From Bartonella henselae str. Houston-1 (GTDB lineage Bacteria; Pseudomonadota; Alphaproteobacteria; Rhizobiales; Rhizobiaceae), in NCBI RefSeq assembly GCF_000046705.1, contig NC_005956.1, positions 372,001-436,000 of the forward strand: DNA of 64,000 bases, in the 5' to 3' direction. Position 1 is the first letter of the stretch. Each line of letters starts with the position of its first letter. The notes beneath the pieces are model-generated. The model did not search any database. It had not been told where the DNA came from and saw only the letters and a program-made list of their open reading frames with translations. Of the stretch, positions 15,357 to 24,472 are shown one piece after another. Made by a program: the position numbers and the translations under genes.

Positions 15357-16682
15357 TTATACAAAAACCTTTAATTTAACTGCACCATCTCCACCCCGTC
15401 CAGCACCACTTGCTGTTCCATCCTCGCCATCTCGATACCCGCCGCCACCGCCACCGCCTTTGCCTAATTCAGCGCCGTTTCCTCCATTGCCACCATACTG
15501 GCTTTTCCCACCATTCCCTCCATTATTAGGTACACGACCATCACCTCCACTACCACCTCCACCTGCACCACCATAGCTACTATCCCCCCCATTGCCACCA
15601 CGACCATTATTGGTACCACCGCCACCGCCTCCTCCTCCATGCCATGCATGGCTTTTTCCTGAAAAACCACTCTCGTTGTTGGACATAGAGCCACTACCAC
15701 CTGAAACACCACCGCCACTATTCCCACCAATATAACCGTTATTTCCCTTGCCCCCGCGAGCTGTAAGAACAGACCCCACTAATGTATTGCCACCATTCCC
15801 ACCATTCCCATATCCGCCTTTTCCTATCGTTATCACGTCATTATTCTGCAATTGGCGTTTTTGAATTTTTAGAGTAACACATTCACCGCCACCACCACCT
15901 CCACGTTGACCACCGCTACCGCCAGCTCCCCAAGCCGTAATTTCAATTTCCGTATCATCTGAGACACCGTCAGGCCAGGGAATATTGCCACTCTGCAGCA
16001 TGGTAATTTCAACGTATTCTTCTTTACGTTTTTTGATTAAAGAATCTAATAAAGCATCCACTTGCGCCTTGGTATAAACAAGATCACCATCGACTTTTAA
16101 AGGTCCTTTAAGCAAGCTTCCCTTTGTGCTTAGGTTGGTGACCACTTCATTATTATGGGTGAGGCTAAACGGAGAATTTCCTAATAGCTCTAAGCCACCA
16201 CTCATCGTGACTTTGCTGGTAAATTTATTGTAATTCCGCCATTCATTTGGATTTGCTAGGCGCCCATAGCTTGTCAGATCTTGATTGATTTTGGCTCTAA
16301 AATCATCAAGCCCCACGATATCTTCGGTTTTATGTTGGTGCGCACCTAACAGGGAGACAGCACTGCCAAAGGTAAAGTTATTGTTGCTTGATTTGTAGAG
16401 CACATAATTGTTAGCAGCATCTTTTGCTCCCTCGATATCGCTTAAATCAGCAAAAGTGAAGGTTTTATCCGCTGCCATTTTACCATTGAGAGCGCTTTCT
16501 AGATCTGTGATTTCGCTTATGGTATGCGTGTGTTGTAAAGGTGCCTTTTCGTCTATTTTTTTCTCAACTTGCGCTATTGCCTGATCAATCTTGGTCAAGT
16601 TTTCACGCAAAATAGGGAATTCAGAACTGATAAAACGCCCCTCTTTAGGCAATTCCATGTCGAGTTTTTTGGTTTTTGTCAT
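15357..16682 (-). CDS. Tail fibre protein with polyglycine-rich tip
   Basis: 441 residues. The N-terminal part has a coiled-coil stretch (LRENLTKIDQAIAQVEKKIDEK) and short fibre-type repeats (LQHTHTISEITDLESALNGK, AHQHKTEDIVGLDDF). From about residue 252 to the end it is dominated by glycine, with runs such as GGGGGGGG and GGNGGN broken by Asn, Ser and aromatic residues. Such glycine-rich domains form polyglycine type II helix bundles in receptor-binding tips such as T-even gp38. It is the last gene of the baseplate/fibre block, so it is the best candidate for host recognition. Confidence 0.82.
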   Translation of the reverse strand: MTKTKKLDMELPKEGRFISSEFPILRENLTKIDQAIAQVEKKIDEKAPLQHTHTISEITDLESALNGKMAADKTFTFADLSDIEGAKDAANNYVLYKSSNNNFTFGSAVSLLGAHQHKTEDIVGLDDFRAKINQDLTSYGRLANPNEWRNYNKFTSKVTMSGGLELLGNSPFSLTHNNEVVTNLSTKGSLLKGPLKVDGDLVYTKAQVDALLDSLIKKRKEEYVEITMLQSGNIPWPDGVSDDTEIEITAWGAGGSGGQRGGGGGGECVTLKIQKRQLQNNDVITIGKGGYGNGGNGGNTLVGSVLTARGGKGNNGYIGGNSGGGVSGGSGSMSNNESGFSGKSHAWHGGGGGGGGTNNGRGGNGGDSSYGGAGGGGSGGDGRVPNNGGNGGKSQYGGNGGNGAELGKGGGGGGGYRDGEDGTASGAGRGGDGAVKLKVFV

Positions 16683-16696
16683 CTCTCATTTTCCCC

Positions 16697-19600
16697 TCAT
16701 AATATGCCGGCGCCAAAATCACGCACCATGGAGCGTGCAGCAGGTCCACCGGTAAGCGTGATTTTAAGGCGTGCTTGTCGTGCTGTTTTGTCACCACTGA
16801 TAAATTTGCGTTCTGTCCAAAGTGGTTCAGCAAGTTGTTCTGTTTCGTCGAGTTTTAAAGGGACAAAGGTACCATCATCCAGTTGCATCTCGAGGGTGAA
16901 AGAGGAACCGCCCGGCAAGAAGGTTTTGATATAGCTGGTCAATCTTGCCTTTTCCCCAAAGGCAAAAGCCCGCGTGATATAAGTTGCTGTTTTATGAATC
17001 TTTCCTGCAATCAACTGAACCGGGGCAAATAACACCGGTGAAAGCTTCTCTGTGCCTTTAAGAATGGCGCGAAGCTTGACCTTTTCACTGATATATTCGC
17101 TAAGGCTTAGCAATTGAAAGGGTAGCAGTTGGTAAATCGTGCCGTTGTTGCGTTCAATTTCAAAGATGACAGAGCAATCGCTTGAAGGCAATTCGACAGC
17201 TGCACGCACTTGCAAATCAGAACAATCCACAAGATCAAAGGTGCCTAAATCAACCATCTTTTCTGTTTGCCTGTAGCGTGCAGCCAACACCCGAAAGGCT
17301 AATGCTTCATCTTGATGGGCGCTCCAGCTCTGCGCATTGACAGAAGAAAAACGCGGACCCGTCACATAGGGGTGGCTTGAGACATATCTTTGGCTGTCTT
17401 TATCAAAATCCCCAAGTTTAGCCAGTGATACGGAATGATCCGCATCATCGGTTTTAATGACAAAGGCGGTCAGACGATCATCAGGGACGGTTAAGGGTAC
17501 ATCATAGCGTGCGCCAGTCCACCCTTCCTTTGCACCCTTCATTGAATAGGAGGTTTGTGCTTGAATATCAGCGGTTGGATAACCGTTTTCGGTAGTGACC
17601 AAATCAATCACCAGATCATGGTTTTGATTGCCTATTTTACAAAGATGGAAATCAATCCCTGTGATTTGTCGTGTTTCATCGGGAGTAAAGACTTGGGCTT
17701 GCGGGTCTACTTGTGTCCATATTTTCACTGTGGTGGTACGTCGCATCACCTTTACATCAATCACCCCTTGACCGGTAAAAAGCCCCGTTGCTGTTGTTCC
17801 ACCTTTCCCTCGTGCTATAACATTCTTTGTACCAGCCGTAATGTTTGGAGGAATCTTGAAACTCCCTTCAAGGGTGCCTTTGCTATCGGCAACAAGGCGG
17901 CTTGTTGGCAAGACATTCACGCCATCAAAGGTAAGACTGTCCAAGATTTCTCCACGACCAAAACCTTCAATCTTAAAATTCAATTTAATTTGTCTTAAAA
18001 AATCGATTTGCTCTCGAGTCTCATTGATGAGGTCATCACGTACTTCCGTGTTACGGATAGTTCTCCCGCGATTCCATCCCATATTGAGTTGATTGGTGAC
18101 ACTTGAAAGCCAATCGGTGCGCTGTTCATGCCAAAAATCTGTTGCGGGGTTCAAGGTAACAGTCCCGGGCAAAGGCGCAAAATTTTGATAGGGGTTGATC
18201 TTTTCGCAAGCCGTTGTCAATTCTTGTGCAATGATCACTTCATTTGTCCAGTCAAGGGTGATGGGTGCGGTCAGGTGAGCGGTGTAAAAGGTTGGATCAA
18301 TAGCAAGCTGTAAAATGCCATGACCAATAGCTCCTGTTTGTTCAAAACCTTCGTCTCTGTAACTGTCATCGAGAAAAGGGTCTGCAAACATGCCTTTTTT
18401 GGCAACGGGCTCTTTAGAGTCAACATTGCTTTTAATGCGCTCTAATTGCATGAGGCGGTCAAGAGAGAGCACCCGTTGAAAATAACGCCACATCTCATCA
18501 TAAGGCGCAACACGCGTGCCATCATTAGCCACTTGGGGGGTGCTAAGCCAATTGTTGGTAATGGTAGCAAGGGAGAGCACATCATCCGGGACACTGGGTG
18601 CCATGGGTTGGTCTGCCGAGACGCCTTTGATATAGACAACATTGCCTCCTGTGTTGAGACCAATACGGTCAATGCGGGGGAGTTTATAAGTGTAGCTTAC
18701 AATGATATCACCTCCCTCAGCCCCTCCTGAGACGGTGATTTCCTGCGCTGTTACTTTATCCGCTTTTATGCTCGCGCGGTATCGATAGGTCACTTTATAA
18801 CTACTGCCGGGGAGTGGTTCATCGCCCATGGGCGCCCAATCAATGGTGTCTCCGGTTTTTTTGAAATCCTTGCCTTCTTTAAATTCCCTGGTTCCTTGAA
18901 CAATTTTGATAAAAGCGGTGATGCTTTTGTCCGCCACCCCATCACGCCCGGAGGCAACTGCACCGCGGGTTATTGTCACGGTTTTTTCTTTCGTCAACAA
19001 AAGGGAATGAACAGCAGCAATGGGAGCGTAATAGGTTTTAAAGGTAAAGCTTGTCTTGCCCTTTGGAGGTGCAAAAATATGGGTTTCACTAGGAACGGCA
19101 CTTGTCGAAAAATCCTCGAGTTCTTCATAGCGCAAAGCAGCCAAACGCTTGCGTTTGAAACCATTGATATTGGCTTCTCCCTCTTGAATACTGAACACTT
19201 GCTTTTGTCCCTCTTGCCCCAAAGCTGTGACACGGCATCCCCCCACGATATAGTGTCCATGGGCGCGATCATACGTTGCAATGGCTTGCATAGCGGGTTC
19301 AAGTAATGAGGGGGATTTTTGATCAATCAAAACACCATCTTGCAAAATATAGACCGGAAAAAAAGTCCCTTTCTGGTCATCATCTTTGAGAGCCCAGACA
19401 AGTTTTGCGACCTCGCGTGCCGCCCCGGGCTCTCCTTCTGCCAAGGAGCCTGGAACTTGTCCTAACAGTTCTGGATCATCCTCATATGTCACCCATTTCT
19501 TTTGCAACTTTACACCGATTTCCACGCGCCCCATCATGGAAATATTCTCCAAGACAGCATTTGAGACGGGAAAGATATCGCCTGCGATATAAATCTTGCC

Positions 19601-19840
19601 CTCCGTTAAGGTAACGGTTTTTGTGTCTTTATTGACAAAGGCATCTGCTCGTTCAACGCGGTCTCCTTCTTGTGCCACAAGGCGCCCCAAACGGTCATGA
19701 CGCCCCCTTATGATGGTTTGCATTTCATTGAGTTCACCACCTTGAAGAAAAGAGCGCCTGCCATAAAACACCACGCTTTGTTGTTCATCTTTGCCTACCG
19801 ATCTATCAATTGCAAAGGGTAGTCCGCTTTCATGTTTCAT
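16697..19840 (-). CDS. Large tail protein, DUF4815-like
   Basis: 1047 residues. The N-terminal region (SGLPFAIDRSVGKDEQQSVV, FLQGGELNEMQTIIRGRHDRLG) and the following blocks resemble the DUF4815 family found between tail protein I and fibres in phages of this type. Later segments look like beta-sandwich repeats (TRQITGIDFHLCKIGNQNHD). It probably belongs to the baseplate periphery or fibre attachment. The gene starts right after gpI and is followed by the fibre gene 14 bases after its stop. Confidence 0.75.
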   Translation of the reverse strand: MKHESGLPFAIDRSVGKDEQQSVVFYGRRSFLQGGELNEMQTIIRGRHDRLGRLVAQEGDRVERADAFVNKDTKTVTLTEGKIYIAGDIFPVSNAVLENISMMGRVEIGVKLQKKWVTYEDDPELLGQVPGSLAEGEPGAAREVAKLVWALKDDDQKGTFFPVYILQDGVLIDQKSPSLLEPAMQAIATYDRAHGHYIVGGCRVTALGQEGQKQVFSIQEGEANINGFKRKRLAALRYEELEDFSTSAVPSETHIFAPPKGKTSFTFKTYYAPIAAVHSLLLTKEKTVTITRGAVASGRDGVADKSITAFIKIVQGTREFKEGKDFKKTGDTIDWAPMGDEPLPGSSYKVTYRYRASIKADKVTAQEITVSGGAEGGDIIVSYTYKLPRIDRIGLNTGGNVVYIKGVSADQPMAPSVPDDVLSLATITNNWLSTPQVANDGTRVAPYDEMWRYFQRVLSLDRLMQLERIKSNVDSKEPVAKKGMFADPFLDDSYRDEGFEQTGAIGHGILQLAIDPTFYTAHLTAPITLDWTNEVIIAQELTTACEKINPYQNFAPLPGTVTLNPATDFWHEQRTDWLSSVTNQLNMGWNRGRTIRNTEVRDDLINETREQIDFLRQIKLNFKIEGFGRGEILDSLTFDGVNVLPTSRLVADSKGTLEGSFKIPPNITAGTKNVIARGKGGTTATGLFTGQGVIDVKVMRRTTTVKIWTQVDPQAQVFTPDETRQITGIDFHLCKIGNQNHDLVIDLVTTENGYPTADIQAQTSYSMKGAKEGWTGARYDVPLTVPDDRLTAFVIKTDDADHSVSLAKLGDFDKDSQRYVSSHPYVTGPRFSSVNAQSWSAHQDEALAFRVLAARYRQTEKMVDLGTFDLVDCSDLQVRAAVELPSSDCSVIFEIERNNGTIYQLLPFQLLSLSEYISEKVKLRAILKGTEKLSPVLFAPVQLIAGKIHKTATYITRAFAFGEKARLTSYIKTFLPGGSSFTLEMQLDDGTFVPLKLDETEQLAEPLWTERKFISGDKTARQARLKITLTGGPAARSMVRDFGAGIL

Positions 19841-19841
19841 G

Positions 19842-20948
19842 TTAAAACCTCAATAAAATCTTGAATTGTTCGCGAACATCAGCACGCAAAGGAATGTTGA
19901 TGGGTGTTTTGAGAATTTCTACACCGCCACGTAGTTCATCAGCCCCTAACCAAAGTTTACCAAGGGGTGTTTGTTCTACGAGAGAGCCATGAACGAGGAG
20001 GGGAACAGAGGCAGCTTGTTTGTTCTCAACATCCTCAAAATCTGTGCGGGCTGCAAGAAACAACATTGTCCCTGTTGGAGAAGGATTAAATCTGTTGCCG
20101 CAATGGCTGTAAACACCCTCGACCGCTTGTTCGACAGGCTGTACAGCATAGCATCTTCGATAGCCAATCAGAGTGTTATCGAGATCTCTTAAAGCCAAAT
20201 AAAGGGGACGGTTTTGGAACCACTTTGCTATGAGTATATCGCGTTCGTGTTTTTTGACCGAACACCAGGGGAAATTTGCCAACTCCCAAGGGTAATCGAT
20301 TTGGTTCCAGCTTAACTCCTCATCCACATCATCAATCCAGTTGCCAATGAGTTTGCCTTCTTCTTTTGTGAGCGTGTGTTTGATTTGTGTTGTGCGTCCA
20401 AAGGAAAACAGTGTGTCACGAGCTGTTAAGCGCACGCCACTTTCAAAATCCAGCATGCTGTCATCAAGGTGTGACATATCGCCTTCTGTGGCTTCCACAT
20501 CATAACCATAGGTGCTACGGCGAAAATCAGAGCGAAAGCTTTTGGAAAGGTCGACAATGGCTTCAATGGCTTCAAGGCTGCTTTGTTCAGGCAATTGATC
20601 AAAATCAAGTTGAAAGGAATTCCACCATGCACGCCCTGACCATGCGGGTGTAAAGCGTGCAGAAAGCTCTAACCATTTAAGTCCCAATTCAATGGCTGCA
20701 ACAGAGCCACGCAAGCGCTGCCATGCAAGCCCTTGGTCAATCAGATCATAGAGGTTTGGAACATAAGGCGTGAGTTCACCAAGTCCATATTCTTCAATCA
20801 ACCATGGCAAAAAGCGGGGAGGGCGTGTGATCAGTTTTGCACGTGAAATCCCCAAAACAGCTCCATCAACATCTTGATGAAAGTCGCAAGCATCGGCAAG
20901 GCGTTTCTCAAATTCTGTTGCATGTGAGGGGAGCAGCGAGCCAACCAT
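19842..20948 (-). CDS. I: Baseplate tail protein I
   Basis: 368 residues. The N-terminal half matches phage tail protein I (SLLPSHATEFEKRLADACDF, LPWLIEEYGLGELTPYVPN, QGLAWQRLRGSVAAIELGLKWL). gpI joins gpJ in the baseplate wedge. It is longer than P2 gpI because of a C-terminal extension (about residues 180-368). It starts at the last base of gpJ. Confidence 0.85.
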   Translation of the reverse strand: MVGSLLPSHATEFEKRLADACDFHQDVDGAVLGISRAKLITRPPRFLPWLIEEYGLGELTPYVPNLYDLIDQGLAWQRLRGSVAAIELGLKWLELSARFTPAWSGRAWWNSFQLDFDQLPEQSSLEAIEAIVDLSKSFRSDFRRSTYGYDVEATEGDMSHLDDSMLDFESGVRLTARDTLFSFGRTTQIKHTLTKEEGKLIGNWIDDVDEELSWNQIDYPWELANFPWCSVKKHERDILIAKWFQNRPLYLALRDLDNTLIGYRRCYAVQPVEQAVEGVYSHCGNRFNPSPTGTMLFLAARTDFEDVENKQAASVPLLVHGSLVEQTPLGKLWLGADELRGGVEILKTPINIPLRADVREQFKILLRF

Positions 20949-21775
20949 TAGCGCGCCCGCCCTTTAAAGTTTAAGGTGATTTTGCCAATCGATAAGATTT
21001 CTTCATCACAAACCACACTGTCCTTTGTTGGTGCAATGGCAATCACTTTCTGGACACCAGGAATCATCAGTTTTGAAACCCACCACGAGAGGCTTAATTC
21101 GCGACCAATGGCTTGTTCTTGTTTCCAAGCCGTGCGTAAATTTGCCTCCATTGTCGTGAGAATTTTCAAAGATGCTTCTGGGAGCAGCCAAACATCGGCT
21201 TCTAAGTCCAGCACTTTTTTGACAGCAGCATGCACAATAATGGTATCATTGGTCATGATGATATTTTTTCTGTGAAGAGCTTGTGAAACTGTTTGTAAGA
21301 GATCTTCAGAGGCTGTCCCTTCTTCATTGTTGCCAAAAATAGCAACATAGATGGTTGGATCTTTGCCTTTACGATAGATAATGGCATCTTTCACTCGACT
21401 ATCGGCTGTTAAGGCGATAAGCTTGTAATAGGGTTCTGTTCCACTTCCATTTCCCCCACGGGCATGAAGCTGTACGCGTTCACGATACCTCTCATCACTC
21501 TCACCCTCTATGCGGGCAATACCATGCCAGTTTCCCAAAGCATCAAGGGATTCACCGGTGGCAAAATCAAGAATATTATTGCGTGCTGCCTCGTTAATAC
21601 GCTGTCTTAAAAGCAGTTCTCGATAGCTAAAAGCCTCTATGACTTTTACGGCTGGATCACTTTCCAAAAATGTATATTCAGGTAAAAGCTCTTTTAAATG
21701 GGTCAGAACAGCAGCGCGGATTTCCTCAAAAGAAAGTTCTGTAATAATTTCCGGTTTTGCAAGCGCTCTACTCAT
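20948..21775 (-). CDS. J: Baseplate wedge protein J
   Basis: 275 residues of the baseplate J family: LSFEEIRAAVLTHLKELLPEY, then AFSYRELLLRQRINEAARNN, DALGNWHGIARIEGESDERY and the central HARGGNGSGTEPYYKLIALT. It forms the wedge with gpW and gpI. Overlaps gpW by four bases. Confidence 0.92.
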   Translation of the reverse strand: MSRALAKPEIITELSFEEIRAAVLTHLKELLPEYTFLESDPAVKVIEAFSYRELLLRQRINEAARNNILDFATGESLDALGNWHGIARIEGESDERYRERVQLHARGGNGSGTEPYYKLIALTADSRVKDAIIYRKGKDPTIYVAIFGNNEEGTASEDLLQTVSQALHRKNIIMTNDTIIVHAAVKKVLDLEADVWLLPEASLKILTTMEANLRTAWKQEQAIGRELSLSWWVSKLMIPGVQKVIAIAPTKDSVVCDEEILSIGKITLNFKGRAR

Positions 21776-22113
21776 TGTATCAATAATCCTTCCATGGTGA
21801 TGGGCTTTCCTGATGGCAAATACATGCCCTCAAAAGACAGAGAAACTTGTCCGGTTCCAAGCATTTTAAAATCAATCTTTTTGAGCTTAAAACGTGGTTC
21901 CCACTTGTCTAAAGCTTCAGCAACGGCGGCATAAAGAGCAATAGAAAAGCTGCTGTTAACCGGTGCATCAATGAGTTCTGCAATGCGTGAACCATAATCA
22001 CGTCGCATCACCCGTGTGCCAATGCGTGTTGATAAGATATCAATAATCGACTGCCGCAAATGCTCTATGCCAACCAATGGCTTTCCTGTTGTGCGGTCCA
22101 TTCCACTGTTCAA
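21772..22113 (-). CDS. W: Baseplate protein W (gp25-like)
   Basis: 113 residues of the gpW/gp25 family: GIEHLRQSIIDILSTRIGTRVMRRDYGSRI with the EPRFKLKKIDF region. The lysozyme-like fold is structural here. Overlaps gpV and gpJ by four bases each. Confidence 0.92.
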   Translation of the reverse strand: MNSGMDRTTGKPLVGIEHLRQSIIDILSTRIGTRVMRRDYGSRIAELIDAPVNSSFSIALYAAVAEALDKWEPRFKLKKIDFKMLGTGQVSLSFEGMYLPSGKPITMEGLLIQ

Positions 22114-22799
22114 TTTGGACCTCCTGTCATGGAGCCACCAGGGGAAACACCTCCATGAACATGGCTGTTTCCAATATTGGTGCCATTATGCTTTAAATCA
22201 CTAGAATGGATGGAAACACCCTCACTTGAATGAAGAGCAATGCCATCATCCGAATGGAGTGAAACACTTCCACCTGCTTTCAGGGCAATGTTTTTTTCTG
22301 CACTTAAACTCAGGTCACCTTGTGAAATAATTTTGATGCCCTCTGCGGCTTGCAGTTCTAACTTTTTACCATCCCCTTTTATCGATACGCCATCAGAAAT
22401 CGTGAGACTAAACTTTCCTCCTGATGTGAGGTGAAGGGCATAGCTGTTTTGTTCATCGTCATACTCAATGGTGGTTCCATCTGGATAAAGTGTCTTATGA
22501 AGATTGCCTTTATCGGCTGCTTGGTTTGCATCGGTATGAATAGAGCCAACAATCACCCCTTGTGATAAATCGCCTGATGATGAAACAACAACCACTTGTT
22601 CTCCAACATCGCGCCCTTCATAAGAGCGTGTTTTACCAGCACGGGCTTGGGTATCTGGAATCCAATCACTGACAAGATTTCCAGTTTTTACTCGATAGCG
22701 TGCGTTTTTATGGTCAACATGGCTAATTTTCCCTACCACAACCATATTGGCTACACGTCTCTTTAAATCGGTGATCTCTTTATCGCGTCGCTCTAACAT
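22110..22799 (-). CDS. V: Baseplate spike protein V
   Basis: 229 residues from MLERRDKEITDLKRRVANMV, with GAAGGTG before this ATG; an upstream start would add 26 residues. OB-fold N-terminus (GKISHVDHKNARYRVKTGN, WIPDTQARAGKTRSYEGRDVGE), then a repetitive beta-helix (LSLSAEKNIALKAGGSVSLH, HSSEGVSIHSSD) and the C-terminal SHVHGG, the His-x-His pattern that holds an iron ion at the tip of P2-type spikes. Confidence 0.92.
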   Translation of the reverse strand: MLERRDKEITDLKRRVANMVVVGKISHVDHKNARYRVKTGNLVSDWIPDTQARAGKTRSYEGRDVGEQVVVVSSSGDLSQGVIVGSIHTDANQAADKGNLHKTLYPDGTTIEYDDEQNSYALHLTSGGKFSLTISDGVSIKGDGKKLELQAAEGIKIISQGDLSLSAEKNIALKAGGSVSLHSDDGIALHSSEGVSIHSSDLKHNGTNIGNSHVHGGVSPGGSMTGGPN

Positions 22800-23322
22800 G
22801 GTCACCTTCAATTTTATGGTATTTGTCTTTGTTTCCCATACCTGTTTCGGGTTTAAAACCGACAAGGGGTTCAACAACTCCTACGGTTGCCTTTCCTTCA
22901 TCAGGGCAGGGGATATTGGTTATGTGCGTCACGTCAAAGGTTAAAATTGCACCATGGAGTGCTAGGGAACCATTATCACCAAAGGCAAAAGCAATATTTT
23001 GTAAGCGGCATGTCTCAACGGTGTTGTTAAGATTGGGATTGGCATAGAAAATCTCTTCAACTTCCCATGCTAATTGGTCAACAAAACGTGCGCCATCTTC
23101 ACATGTTGCATAGCATTCAACATCTACTGTTAAAACACGCCGCCTTAAGCCAAAATCATGTCCATCTTCAATGGTTTCACTTTGCGTTGAGATATTAATA
23201 GCTGGCATTGTTTCAATAAATAAATTGAAGTCACGCATATTGAAAACATTGTCACCAGCCACTGTTTTTGCTGCCTTTATTAACGCAACAAATGTTTCTC
23301 TTATCGTCTCGCGGGGGTGCAT
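22780..23322 (-). CDS. Tail-completion-type protein upstream of spike V
   Basis: 180 residues from MHPRETIRETFVALIKAAKT. The sequence has GRARFVDQLAWEVEE-like features of tail terminator/minor tail proteins (HDFGLRRRVLTVDVECYATC, GARFVDQLAWEVEEIF). It overlaps gpV by 20 bases and would be the first tail gene after the head-tail genes. In the order known for lambda-head/P2-tail phages a gpZ-like gene should stand just before it; here that gene is at 40.0 kb. Confidence 0.6.
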   Translation of the reverse strand: MHPRETIRETFVALIKAAKTVAGDNVFNMRDFNLFIETMPAINISTQSETIEDGHDFGLRRRVLTVDVECYATCEDGARFVDQLAWEVEEIFYANPNLNNTVETCRLQNIAFAFGDNGSLALHGAILTFDVTHITNIPCPDEGKATVGVVEPLVGFKPETGMGNKDKYHKIEGDHVRATR

Positions 23323-23357
23323 GGGGGGGCTCCTGTTCAATTAAGTGTATAAAATGA

Positions 23358-23386
23358 TTGACTAGGATTAATAATGATACTATTAT
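23358..23386 (+). promoter_or_regulatory. Promoter with inverted repeat before hicA
   Basis: TTGACT 23,358-23,363, 17 bases, TATTAT 23,381-23,386. AATAAT and ATTATT arms overlap the -10 and could be the HicB operator. Confidence 0.6.
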
Positions 23387-23391
23387 TGATT

Positions 23392-23646
23392 ATGAGTAAT
23401 AAAGTTGCAAAAATAATCAGCTTGATGAAAGCATCACCAAAAAACATCAAGTTCTCAGATTTGTTGGCTGTATGTGTCTATTTCTTTGGAGAACCAAGGA
23501 ACAATCGTACAAGCCACTTTGTTTTTAAAACACCGTGGCTTGGTGATCCTCGTGTGAATATTCAAAAAGATTCTGGCAATAAGACAAAAGTCTATCAGGT
23601 TAAGCAAGTCTTACAAGCGATAGAAAGGATGAAACATGAACAATAA
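23392..23646 (+). CDS. hicA: HicA-like toxin
   Basis: 84 residues from MSNKVAKIISLMKASP. KNIKFSDLLAVCVYFFGEP followed by TSHFVFKTPW with the probable catalytic His, and NIQKDSGNKTKVYQVKQVLQ, resemble the HicA mRNA interferase family with double-stranded-RNA-binding-like fold. It overlaps hicB by 11 bases. A divergent member, so family is likely rather than certain. Confidence 0.75.
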   Translation: MSNKVAKIISLMKASPKNIKFSDLLAVCVYFFGEPRNNRTSHFVFKTPWLGDPRVNIQKDSGNKTKVYQVKQVLQAIERMKHEQ

Positions 23647-23953
23647 TCATTATACATATCGTGTTTTGTGGTCGCAAGAAGATGAGGAATATGTCGGATT
23701 ATGTGCAGAATTCCCATCCCTTTCATGGTTAGACGCTCAAGCAGAGAAAGCTTTAAAAGGCATTATGGATCTCGTTTCAGAGGTTGTTGAGGATATGCAA
23801 CACAACGGAGAAGAGGTTCCCGTGCCTTTGTCACATGGTAAATATAGTGGTAAGTTTCAATTAAGAATTCCACCAGAACTTCATAGAAAACTCGCAATTC
23901 AAGCCGCCGAAAATGGTGTAAGTTTAAATAGATATATTTCTTCTAAACTTTAA
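23636..23953 (+). CDS. hicB: HicB-like antitoxin
   Basis: 105 residues: YTYRVLWSQEDEEYVGLCAEFPSLSWL is the HicB partial RNase H-like domain, and the C-terminal FQLRIPPELHRKLAIQAAEN with GVSLNRYISSKL is a ribbon-helix-helix DNA-binding part. It neutralises HicA and represses the pair. Confidence 0.88.
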   Translation: MNNNHYTYRVLWSQEDEEYVGLCAEFPSLSWLDAQAEKALKGIMDLVSEVVEDMQHNGEEVPVPLSHGKYSGKFQLRIPPELHRKLAIQAAENGVSLNRYISSKL

Positions 23954-23998
23954 AGCTTTTAAAGGCGGCTTATACGCACCAAAAAAAGATTAATTTTT

Positions 23999-24145
23999 AT
24001 GGAAACCTCTCAATTAAAACAAATACCCGTTTTCAAGACGGATGAGGAAGTAGAGAACTTTGTTGATACTGCCGATCTCACGGATTATGATTTAACTGGT
24101 TTTAAACCCATTTATTTCGAATTTTTACCTAAAGAAGCCTCTTAG
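23999..24145 (+). CDS. Orphan CopG/BrnA-type antitoxin fragment
   Basis: 48 codons: QIPVFKTDEEVENFVDTADL, TDYDLTGFKPIYFEFLPKE. This is the N-terminal motif of CopG-type antitoxins that pair with BrnT-like toxins (the EEV-x-F-x-D-T-x-D-L-T-D-Y pattern). The DNA-binding C-terminus is absent and no toxin lies beside it. It runs up to the hairpin shared with array 2. Confidence 0.55.
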   Translation: METSQLKQIPVFKTDEEVENFVDTADLTDYDLTGFKPIYFEFLPKEAS

Positions 24146-24148
24146 CCA

Positions 24149-24187
24149 CCTCCCCATTTTGGAGAACGGGGAGGGGATTTCTGTTTT
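24149..24187. terminator. Hairpin between toxin-antitoxin genes and array 2
   Basis: CCTCCCC (24,149-24,155) pairs with GGGGAGG (24,168-24,174), followed on the plus strand by a T-rich run. Serves convergent groups. Confidence 0.75.
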
Positions 24188-24193
24188 TTGAAC

Positions 24194-24472
24194 TTAAGCA
24201 ACCTTTTTAATAGGGTTATCCAAATCTGGTTCGTAAGCGCGCAACAAAGAATCCATGCTATGCGGTAACTCTGAATCGCCAAAATCTGTTAGAACTGTTA
24301 AGATTTTAAGTATACTTGGCATCTCATCTTGAAGTTTTAAAATCAAAGCTTTTTCTATTACACTCATAGTATCAACCAGAGCAGTACAATCTTTATCATT
24401 CATATTTTCATGTTTAGAAAATTGAGATAATGCCATCCACAAATCGCATAAGAAGTTGGTGTCTATCTTCAT
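24194..24472 (-). CDS. Conserved small protein coupled to full-length antirepressor F
   Basis: 92 residues from MKIDTNFLCDLWMALSQFSK. The start overlaps the antirepressor stop as ATGA. Compared with the copies at 4365 and 36,383, which are identical to each other, this one has about 14 substitutions in the middle (SKHENMNDKDCTALVDTMSV) but the same ends. That pattern suggests a maintained protein. No function recognised. Confidence 0.7.
   Translation of the reverse strand: MKIDTNFLCDLWMALSQFSKHENMNDKDCTALVDTMSVIEKALILKLQDEMPSILKILTVLTDFGDSELPHSMDSLLRAYEPDLDNPIKKVA

Noticed and set aside
15464..15730. Frame rich in Val and Met inside the fibre gene
   Set aside because: It is the out-of-frame reading of the glycine codons.
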